Shown piece after piece: positions 58,068-64,000 of a stretch of DNA of 64,000 nt. Numbering within the stretch: position 1 is the first letter of the stretch; each line of letters begins with the position of its first letter. The notes beneath the pieces were generated by a model. That model worked only from the letters and a program-made list of their open reading frames with translations. It was not told where the DNA came from and did not search any database. Source of the DNA: Schaalia turicensis ACS-279-V-Col4 (lineage in GTDB: Bacteria > Actinomycetota > Actinomycetes > Actinomycetales > Actinomycetaceae); NCBI RefSeq assembly GCF_000296505.1, contig NZ_JH815209.1, forward strand, positions 66,908 through 130,907, read 5' to 3'. Made by a program: the position numbers and the translations under genes.

Positions 58068-59303
58068 TTAGGCCGTGTACTGGAGGGCTATGCGATCTTC
58101 CGGATGACGATCATTCAGATAGAGGACGGCCAGGAAGAACCACTCCGCTGGTTTCATCAAAAACCACACAGCATCAGCCGCCCACTGCGATCTGATCAGC
58201 TTGGCAATCGGGAAGCCATACGTGTCATATAAGCGTCGAATAACCCGATGGGTTCTGGGCACACGCTCTTCCAGCATCTGCTCAAACGCATTTGCCACAA
58301 GCAACTGGCGATTGACAACTACCGGCCGTCCATGACGCAATCCCATGCGAATCGGCTTTACCACCGTTCGGTGTCCGCCAGCCGCCACGGTGCACAGGTA
58401 GTGTTCGTCAAAATACACGTTTTGCGGGGCAACCTGCTGTGACAGGTTCCAATCACTGGTCTCTGTAAACGCCCTCACCACTAAGCTCGGCGATTGGCCA
58501 AACAAAGCTAGAATCCCGACCAGCACGGCAAGCAGCGGGAGCGCCGCTACAAACCCCAGAAGGGGCCAGCGTTTCGCATCAGCCACCATTGCATCCAGTG
58601 TGCTCAATATCGAGGAGCCATCAATGCGGCCTCGTCTGTCTTCATCAGCTTCGTAGGCTCGAACTTGGATCGCAACTATTTTCACCACAATCGCAAGAAC
58701 AGCCAGCAAAGGTAGAACTAACAGCGCGTCTAGGCGCTTTTCAAAGGTGGTGATCTGAATAGTCCACGCCAGGCCGAACGCGACGCCCAAGTAGAGCCCC
58801 GCAATCGCAATCACAACTACGAGGGGCGGCAACTGCTTGGCCTCGTTGAAGCGCAAAATGAGGAACCCGAATACGAACAGTAACGAGATGAACAGCACGT
58901 GTGGCCATGCCCGCGTGTAAATCGGCGCATGAGTTTGATAGTTTGCCAGCTGAACGTGCCAGTCCGCAGTAGGCACAACCTCTTTGAAGAACCCTAGGTA
59001 TCCGAACTCATAAACCGCTAAGACACACAGGGTCCAAACGTCCAGGCCTGCATCGAGAACCGGCAGGTCCTTACCACTCCCCGCTTTGGCCGCACGGATT
59101 ATTTGGCTGACAGTCAGCGCTACTGGGTAACCGACCACGAGTGCGACGAGGGCTCCTCCAACCAGAATCTGCCCGAGAATCTGACTTGCGCCTGAAGGAG
59201 GTTGGGATACGAGGGAGGCAATCGCTCCGGTGATTCCGATCAACAGAGCCAAAACGATTCGCGAAAAAGAGGGGTGCTTGCTGGCGTAGCGGTACAGCTT
59301 CAC
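58068..59303 (-). CDS. DUF6688-like polytopic membrane protein
   Basis: 411 residues: seven or so hydrophobic segments in the first 260, then a soluble-looking C-terminal part with MGLRHGRPVVVNRQLLVANA, EERVPRTHRVIRRLYDTYGFP and MKPAEWFFLAVLYLND. From memory this resembles the uncharacterised family DUF6688; unverified. GTG 59303 has GGAGGA ahead. It stands alone between the IS remnant and fragments, and the whole stretch is part of the accessory region. Confidence 0.7.
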   Translation of the reverse strand: MKLYRYASKHPSFSRIVLALLIGITGAIASLVSQPPSGASQILGQILVGGALVALVVGYPVALTVSQIIRAAKAGSGKDLPVLDAGLDVWTLCVLAVYEFGYLGFFKEVVPTADWHVQLANYQTHAPIYTRAWPHVLFISLLFVFGFLILRFNEAKQLPPLVVVIAIAGLYLGVAFGLAWTIQITTFEKRLDALLVLPLLAVLAIVVKIVAIQVRAYEADEDRRGRIDGSSILSTLDAMVADAKRWPLLGFVAALPLLAVLVGILALFGQSPSLVVRAFTETSDWNLSQQVAPQNVYFDEHYLCTVAAGGHRTVVKPIRMGLRHGRPVVVNRQLLVANAFEQMLEERVPRTHRVIRRLYDTYGFPIAKLIRSQWAADAVWFLMKPAEWFFLAVLYLNDRHPEDRIALQYTA

Positions 59304-59337
59304 TTGTCCTCCTCTCCTGCAAAACACGATAGCTCGT

Positions 59338-59748
59338 GTGCGGCACAGGTGGGTTTTTGGTTACGGCGATGACACACGTTTCGGATACTTTGACGTGATT
59401 GTGACGAATCCACCTTTTGGCAGCAAGATCCCCATTAAGGATAAAGCCATTCTGGAGCAGTTTGAGCTGGCTCATATCTGGCAGCAGGATAAGAAAAATA
59501 ACATTTGGACGATGGCCGAACGCCTGCAATCATCTGTTCCTCCGGAGATATTATTCATCGAGCGCTGCACACAGTTCTTAAAGTCGGGCGGTCGCATGGG
59601 TATCGTGTTGCCGGATTCTATCCTCGGCTCTCCCGGACTTGGATATATCCGAGAATGGCTAATCCAAAATCATCGCATCATTGCCAGCATTGATTTGCAT
59701 GCGGATACCTTCCAACCGCGAAACGGAACGCAGACCTCTGTTCTTTGA
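59338..59748 (+). pseudogene. Type I restriction-modification HsdM, internal fragment
   Basis: About 137 residues resembling the middle of an N6-adenine DNA methylase: motif IV FDVIVTNPPFGSKIPI, then ILFIERCTQFLKSGGRMGIVLPD and ASIDLHADTFQPRNGTQTSV. Everything before motif IV and after this is missing, and no hsdR or hsdS is nearby. The frame ends with a stop at a junction with the next fragment. Non-functional remnant. Confidence 0.8.
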
Positions 59749-60165
59749 AGGGACCAGCTTTTTGAACAAGCCGGACTTCTATCAAAAATGCTGGAGCATG
59801 TGTTTCTGAGCAAACAAAAGAAGGCGCGGCAAGATCCAAAACCGCTGATCGATAAGGTGGCCAAACGCTATGGGATCTATGCGAACATGCTGGTTGATAC
59901 GCTTGTTACGATGGACAAGCAGAGTATCAAAAATATTGTTTATGATTGCGGACATATCCGCTTGCCACATTTATCGGAGGATACGCAACAAGATACCATC
60001 TTTTCTTATGGGGATAAGGATCCGAATGTCGGACACGCAAGAAGAAGCATCAAGAAACATTATCCCAAGGCAAAATTAAAAATCTGGCAAGGCTATGGAC
60101 ACTGCGAAGAAATGACACAAAACACAGAGGCCTATATGGCTTTTGTAAAAGGATGTATGGATTAA
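59749..60165 (+). pseudogene. Alpha/beta-hydrolase C-terminal fragment
   Basis: The frame is open from 59749 and resembles the C-terminal half of an alpha/beta hydrolase: KNIVYDCGHIRLPHL, then IFSYGDKDPNVGHARRSI and IWQGYGHCEEMTQNTEAYM with the likely catalytic His. The N-terminal half with the nucleophile elbow is missing. ATG 59788 could start it, but a truncated gene is likelier. Lower GC than the surroundings. Confidence 0.6.
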
Positions 60166-60180
60166 GGAGAATATGGGTTT

Positions 60181-60687
60181 ATGGATACCCTTCGAGCAAT
60201 ACTGGATGGGGTAGCTATCGCTGCTATTTTTAACGGTGCAGTCGCAAGTTTGGTGCTTATAAATCCAAGATGGTTTTTTGACTCTTATCCTAAAGCCATT
60301 CAAAAGGCAGCTCCTTTACCCATGACAAAGCAAGAGAAAAAAATAAATCTCATATTAAGCATCGCTCTCACCGGGATGTGTTTTGTTTATTCAGTTGTAA
60401 GCCTTTTGCATTCAAAAACTTTTGGTTTTTGGAATTTATTTTGGATGAGCTATATTCACTGGAGCATCTTAAATGCAGGAGATTTTTTGCTGCTAGATTG
60501 CCTGTTATTTCAAGGTAAATATAAGGAAAAAATTGTTATTCCCGGCACAGAGGGCCACAAGGACTATAAATTTAAGAATTGGATGAAGCACTTGGCTCTT
60601 GCGGAGCATTTTTTGTTCGTGCCATTTTTATTGATACCAATCGTAGCTGTCGTTCAGGCGTTCGTTGTTGAATTTTTGGCAAGTTGA
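60181..60687 (+). CDS. AT-rich membrane protein of unknown function
   Basis: 168 residues with about four hydrophobic segments (near 8-30, 55-80, 90-110, 140-165); I do not recognise the family. The gene is markedly AT-rich (codons such as aaa, aat, tta), unlike neighbours, indicating transfer from a low-GC donor. AAGGAG at 60164-60169 lies 11 bases before ATG 60181. It directly follows the hydrolase fragment, with which it was probably imported. Confidence 0.6.
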   Translation: MDTLRAILDGVAIAAIFNGAVASLVLINPRWFFDSYPKAIQKAAPLPMTKQEKKINLILSIALTGMCFVYSVVSLLHSKTFGFWNLFWMSYIHWSILNAGDFLLLDCLLFQGKYKEKIVIPGTEGHKDYKFKNWMKHLALAEHFLFVPFLLIPIVAVVQAFVVEFLAS

Positions 60688-60829
60688 TGAGCAATCTGAA
60701 CCTTTTAACGATTACTGACACTTTTTAACGATTGCTCTCCGAGGGTACGAAAATCGGAAACAGGCATGATGGAAAGAGAGATATATAAAAGCAAAAAATC
60801 ATACAAAAACTGCCACGAATGCGGGGTGT

Positions 60830-61085
60830 GACCGATGTAGTCTTCGACTTGGCCGAAGCGCTCTCCCCCAGCTTCCCACTCGCAACGGAATTGCTCAATT
60901 TCTCAGTAGTCGCAACCAATGAAGTTCCACCACATAACGACGCTCTCTTTGAAGAGTTCGCCACCGACAAAGAACACTCGCGCGGTGGGCATCCCGGTAT
61001 TCGCGATACGGAGTTGGGTCTTGCCGACGCCCGTGTACACAAGGTGTGTGGGCTTGACGTTGATGCCGTCTGCCGAACAACGCAC
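60830..61085 (-). pseudogene. Pirin-family protein fragment
   Basis: On the minus strand the sequence GINVKPTHLVYTGVGKTQL, ARVFFVGGELF, ESVVMWWNFIGCDY, then after a TGA stop EIEQFRCEWEAGGERFGQVE matches the C-terminal half of pirins (GGEPF...IVMWWNFIGR...EEI). The N-terminal cupin is missing and an in-frame stop lies near 60903, so it is dead. Confidence 0.65.
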
Positions 61086-61340
61086 CGTTTTCGTATGAAC
61101 AGATGCTCGAAATCGACCTTGATCCAGCTTCACCGGGTATCAGCGCTGAAGACCAGCAGGCGTTTTCCCGTTACGTACCGTTGAACCCCCACAAACAGGG
61201 CATGCCACATTAGCCATGGATCAACCATGACCCACACCGACCTGCCTAGCCGAACCTCTATAACCAAACCCCTGCTCAAACAAACCCACCCACGCCGCCA
61301 ACCGGTCATCAGTCAACTGAGAACCCGAATGCATACAAAT

Positions 61341-61383
61341 CCCCCGGAAGAAAAACTGAATAAATCAGTCCAACTTCCGGGGG
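61341..61383. terminator. Hairpin downstream of secG
   Basis: Ten-base perfect arms CCCCCGGAAG (61341-61350) and CTTCCGGGGG (61374-61383), with an inner ACTGA/TCAGT pair. It lies 47 bases beyond the secG stop on the minus strand and may end the tpiA-secG transcript; the U-tract is weak. Confidence 0.5.
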
Positions 61384-61429
61384 ACAGATCACGCGCGGTT
61401 GGAGCCCAAACTTTCGAAAGACTAACGGG

Positions 61430-61675
61430 TCAGAAAACCCACTTTTGCATCAGACCGTAGGCAACGATGCACACGACCCACACGATCAAAATGCCGAGGG
61501 TGATTCGGTTCAGGTTACGCTCTGCAACACCGGATGAACCGGCGGTAGACGAAATGCCACCACCGAACATATCGGAGATACCGCCACCCTTGCCCTTGTG
61601 CATAAGGACCGTGAGGGTCAGCAAAAGGCTGGTCAGCACGATGAGGACGAGCAGGGTAATTTTGAGTGCGGTCAC
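61430..61675 (-). CDS. secG: Preprotein translocase subunit SecG
   Basis: 81-residue membrane protein with two helices, LKITLLVLIVLTSLLLTLTVL and ITLGILIVWVVCIVAYGLM, joined by the glycine-rich GKGGGISDMFGGG loop that is diagnostic for SecG. GTG 61675 is the start. Following tpiA and in the gap-pgk-tpiA-secG order typical of actinobacteria. Confidence 0.95.
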   Translation of the reverse strand: MTALKITLLVLIVLTSLLLTLTVLMHKGKGGGISDMFGGGISSTAGSSGVAERNLNRITLGILIVWVVCIVAYGLMQKWVF

Positions 61676-61762
61676 TGTTGAATCCGATTCTTGAATAGGC
61701 GATACACGCGTAAGCGCATCGCTGAAACGTAACTGTCGCTAGTCTAGCGGGTTAAAGCCCGA

Positions 61763-61792
61763 GGGAGCCAACCGGCAAGCCGGTTGACTCCC
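61763..61792 (-). terminator. Hairpin between tpiA and secG
   Basis: Near-perfect 14-base arms (one mismatch) with core CCAACCGGC/GCCGGTTG, followed on the minus strand by GGGCTTTAAC. It may attenuate transcription into secG or end the pgk-tpiA unit. Confidence 0.6.
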
Positions 61793-61819
61793 CCTTCAGA
61801 GCCAATTGTTAAGAATTGC

Positions 61820-62596
61820 TCAGGCGTAGAAGCGTGCCATCTCGGCGAAGGAATCAGCCTTCAGCGATGCGCCACCGATGAGTGCACCATCGATGTCGGG
61901 CTGAGCCATGAGTTCCTTGATGTTGCCCGGCTTTGCCGAACCACCGTAGAGAACGCGAGTTGCTTCAGCGGTGTCTGCACCGAAGTCTTCAGCCAGTGCT
62001 GCACGGATTGCACCGCAGACTTCCTGTGCATCTTCGCTGGTCGCGGTTTCGCCAGTGCCGATTGCCCAGATGGGTTCGTAGGCGATGACGATCTTGGCGA
62101 CGTCTTCAGCGGACCAGCCAGCGAGTGCTGCGCGGATCTGGCCGAGGACGAACTCAACGTGGGTGCCGGCCTTGCGGATTTCAAGGGCTTCACCGCAGCA
62201 GAGGATCGGAGTCATGCCTGCGTCGAGGGTCTTCCGTGCCTTCGCACCAACGAGTTCGTCGGATTCGTTGTGGTACTCACGACGCTCCGAGTGGCCCATG
62301 ACGACGTACGTACAGCCGAGCTTGTCGAGCATAGCGGTGGAGATTTCACCGGTGTATGCACCGTTGTCGTGGATGGAAACGTCCTGTGCACCGTACTTGA
62401 TGCCGAGTTCATCGGCGTCAACGATAGTCTGAACGGTACGGATGTCAGTGAACGGAGGAATAACCAGGACCTCACACTTGGAGTAGTCGTGGTTGTGATC
62501 CTTCAGTTCCATTGCCAGGCCCTGGACAAGGTGATTGGCCTCGAGGTGATCGAGGTTCATCTTCCAGTTGCCGGCCATCAGCGGGGTACGTGTCAT
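61820..62596 (-). CDS. tpiA: Triosephosphate isomerase
   Basis: Interconverts dihydroxyacetone phosphate and glyceraldehyde 3-phosphate. 258 residues: NWKMN at 11-15, the catalytic His in [11 protein letters not shown], and the catalytic Glu in [12 protein letters not shown], with phosphate-binding [12 protein letters not shown] 62596, three bases after pgk. Codon use suggests high expression. Confidence 0.97.
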   Translation of the reverse strand: MTRTPLMAGNWKMNLDHLEANHLVQGLAMELKDHNHDYSKCEVLVIPPFTDIRTVQTIVDADELGIKYGAQDVSIHDNGAYTGEISTAMLDKLGCTYVVMGHSERREYHNESDELVGAKARKTLDAGMTPILCCGEALEIRKAGTHVEFVLGQIRAALAGWSAEDVAKIVIAYEPIWAIGTGETATSEDAQEVCGAIRAALAEDFGADTAEATRVLYGGSAKPGNIKELMAQPDIDGALIGGASLKADSFAEMARFYA

Positions 62597-62599
62597 TTT

Positions 62600-63790
62600 T
62601 CAGTCCTCCAGAACTGCAATACCCGGCAGAACCTTGCCCTCGAGGAGTTCGAGGGAAGCGCCACCACCGGTGGAAATGTGGGAGAAGGTGGATTCGTCGA
62701 AGCCGAGGGTACGAACTGCAGCTGCAGAGTCGCCACCACCGATGACGGAGAACATATTGCCGTCAGACAGTGCCTGAGCAACTGCCTTGGTGCCTGCTGC
62801 AAATGCCGGGAATTCGAAGACGCCCATCGGGCCATTCCATGCGATGGTCTTCGCCGATGCAATTTTTTCGGCGAAGAGCTTCTGCGATTCAACGCCGATA
62901 TCGAGGCCCATCTGGTCATCCGGAATAGCGTCGACAGCAACGTTGGTTGCCGGTGCGTCAGCTGCGAATTCGGGAGCAACGACGACGTCGACCGGGAGGA
63001 TCAGTTCAACGCCACGCTCTGCTGCTTCGGCGATGTAGCCCTTCACGGTTTCGATCTGGTCTGCTTCGAGCAGGGACTTGCCGACCGAGTAGCCCTGAGC
63101 TGCAAGGAAGGTGAAGGCCATGCCGCCACCGATGAAGAGGCGGTCAGCCTTCTTCAGCAAGTTGGCGATAACACCGAGCTTGTCAGAAACCTTGGAACCG
63201 CCGAGGACGACACCGTAGGGACGCTCCGGGTTCTCAGTTGCCTTGCGCAGGGATTCGATTTCCTTCAGAACCAACAGGCCGGAAGCGGAAGGAACGAGCT
63301 TGGCGATGTCGTAGACGGAAGCCTGCTTGCGGTGCACAACACCGAAGCCATCGGAGACGAATGCGTCGCCGAGTTCTGCGTATGCCTTGGCCAGTTCTTC
63401 GCGTTCTTCGTCAACCTTGGAGGTCTCGCGTGCGTCGAAGCGGACGTTTTCGAGAAGAGCGATTTCGCCTTCTCCGAGAGCTGCAACGGTAGCCTTGGCG
63501 GATTCGCCAACAACGTCGCCTGCAAGGCTGACGGGGGCGTCGATGAGTTCGCCGAGACGAGCTGCGGCAGGTGCCAGCGAGAATGCCGGATCGACCTTGC
63601 CCTTCGGGCGACCGAGGTGAGCCATGATGATAACCTTGGCGCCAGCCTTGGTCAGCAGGTTCAGAGTCGGCAGTGCTGCGCGAATACGACCGTCATCGGT
63701 GATGACACCGTCCTTCAACGGAACGTTGAAGTCAGAACGAACCAGAACGCGCTTGCCACGCAGTTCGCCGAGAGTTTCGATGGTCCTCAT
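62600..63790 (-). CDS. pgk: Phosphoglycerate kinase
   Basis: 396 residues, full length. [14 protein letters not shown] at the N-terminus, 3-phosphoglycerate site MAHLGRPKG, the ATP domain with [13 protein letters not shown] and the C-terminal GGGDSAAAV. Forms a minus-strand glycolytic operon with gap upstream and tpiA downstream. ATG 63790 has GAAAGG-like sequence ahead. Confidence 0.97.
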   Translation of the reverse strand: MRTIETLGELRGKRVLVRSDFNVPLKDGVITDDGRIRAALPTLNLLTKAGAKVIIMAHLGRPKGKVDPAFSLAPAAARLGELIDAPVSLAGDVVGESAKATVAALGEGEIALLENVRFDARETSKVDEEREELAKAYAELGDAFVSDGFGVVHRKQASVYDIAKLVPSASGLLVLKEIESLRKATENPERPYGVVLGGSKVSDKLGVIANLLKKADRLFIGGGMAFTFLAAQGYSVGKSLLEADQIETVKGYIAEAAERGVELILPVDVVVAPEFAADAPATNVAVDAIPDDQMGLDIGVESQKLFAEKIASAKTIAWNGPMGVFEFPAFAAGTKAVAQALSDGNMFSVIGGGDSAAAVRTLGFDESTFSHISTGGGASLELLEGKVLPGIAVLED

Positions 63791-63811
63791 AGAACCAACC
63801 TTTCATTAAAG

Positions 63812-63880
63812 GGGCGGAGTATCCGCCCGAAAATCGTGAGTACACAAGCGCCCGCACACCTCATAGGGGTGCGCGGGCGC
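63812..63880 (-). terminator. Hairpins between gap and pgk
   Basis: Two stems: GGGCGGA/TCCGCCC (63812-63828, loop of three) and a longer one, GCGCCCGCACACC (63848-63860) with GGTGCGCGGGCGC (63868-63880), one mismatch. Both lie in the 124-base gap gap-pgk. The U-tracts are weak, so an attenuator or processing site that sets gap above pgk expression is as likely as a true terminator. Confidence 0.55.
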
Positions 63881-63914
63881 AAGTGTTTGCTGCTCACAGC
63901 GTACGAGGTGCGAT

Positions 63915-64000
<86 letters not shown>

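Larger units (their letters stand above)
60688..61429. other. Gene-poor remnant region
   Basis: About 740 bases without an intact gene. It holds an 11-base direct repeat TTTTAACGATT (60703-60713, 60723-60733), a decayed pirin gene on the minus strand, a plus-strand C-terminal-like stretch near 61080-61213 (YEQMLEIDLDPASPGISAED) that I cannot assign, and a hairpin at 61341-61383. Confidence 0.6.

Noticed and set aside
57515..58195. Complete 226-codon transposase-like gene
   Set aside because: Only the first 108 codons resemble orfB; the rest is read-through across the deletion and past the right inverted repeat.
60819..61184. 122-codon plus-strand frame in the remnant region
   Set aside because: Overlaps the pirin relic on the other strand and switches from unrelated sequence; no protein family recognised and no ribosome-binding site.
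63812..63880. Riboswitch-like double hairpin before pgk
   Set aside because: No conserved aptamer blocks of known riboswitches; better called attenuator or terminator.

Overview
The window is a chromosomal segment of an actinobacterium, most likely from or near the family Actinomycetaceae. The evidence is the pyrBC-carAB-pyrF-mihF-gmk-rpoZ-coaBC-metK order, RbpA, PafBC, GarA/FtsR, a PriA without ATPase motifs, type 2 PyrF, GTP-dependent PEP carboxykinase and moderate GC with frequent GTG starts. I cannot name the species. No CRISPR array, rRNA or prophage was seen; there is one tRNA (Pro, GGG).

Layout. 1-7327: pyrimidine operon (pyrB 3' end, pyrC, carA, carB, pyrF) with overlapping stop/start codons. 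7417-16878: mihF, gmk, rpoZ, coaBC, metK, a VKOR-like protein, priA, fmt, rsmB and rpe, closed by a strong terminator. 16977-18971: FMN riboswitch controlling a riboflavin-type ABC permease and binding lipoprotein with no ATPase beside them. 19031-20162: hisE-hisG. 20203-26445: pafB-pafC-helY-lnt, all overlapping. 26582-29535: rbpA (minus), a PAP2-like membrane enzyme and an Hsp70-like ATPase. 29619-36109 (minus): pepN, DUF881, Sbp, DUF881, garA, ftsR, merR, an envelope and division-control cluster. 36190-40004: murE, der, ogt.

40092-43642 holds the least explained locus: two paralogous polytopic membrane proteins (DUF5692-like) flanking an SRPBCC protein, with a divergent promoter region. 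Then come tRNA-Pro and a minus-strand housekeeping block (xerD, parA, scpA, scpB, rluB, tyrA, cmk) covering chromosome segregation, condensin and tyrosine biosynthesis. Transketolase (50271-52352) is divergent from it.

52353-61429 is the accessory region: a membrane acyltransferase coupled to a cell-wall-anchored-looking S1 protease, a PEP carboxykinase with an unusual active-site loop, an internally deleted IS3 element with both ends, a DUF6688-like membrane protein, and a graveyard of fragments (hsdM, an alpha/beta hydrolase, a pirin) around an AT-rich, probably Firmicutes-derived membrane protein gene. From 61430 the window returns to core metabolism on the minus strand: gap (3' end only), pgk, tpiA, secG.

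Working together: the first third supplies pyrimidines, nucleotide and cofactor synthesis (CoA, AdoMet), translation initiation and RNA modification; the centre controls transcription, DNA-damage response and cell envelope; the right part covers chromosome segregation and lower/upper carbon metabolism (PEPCK, Tkt, Pgk, Tpi, Gap). All family names come from recognising sequence patterns by eye; no database search was possible.
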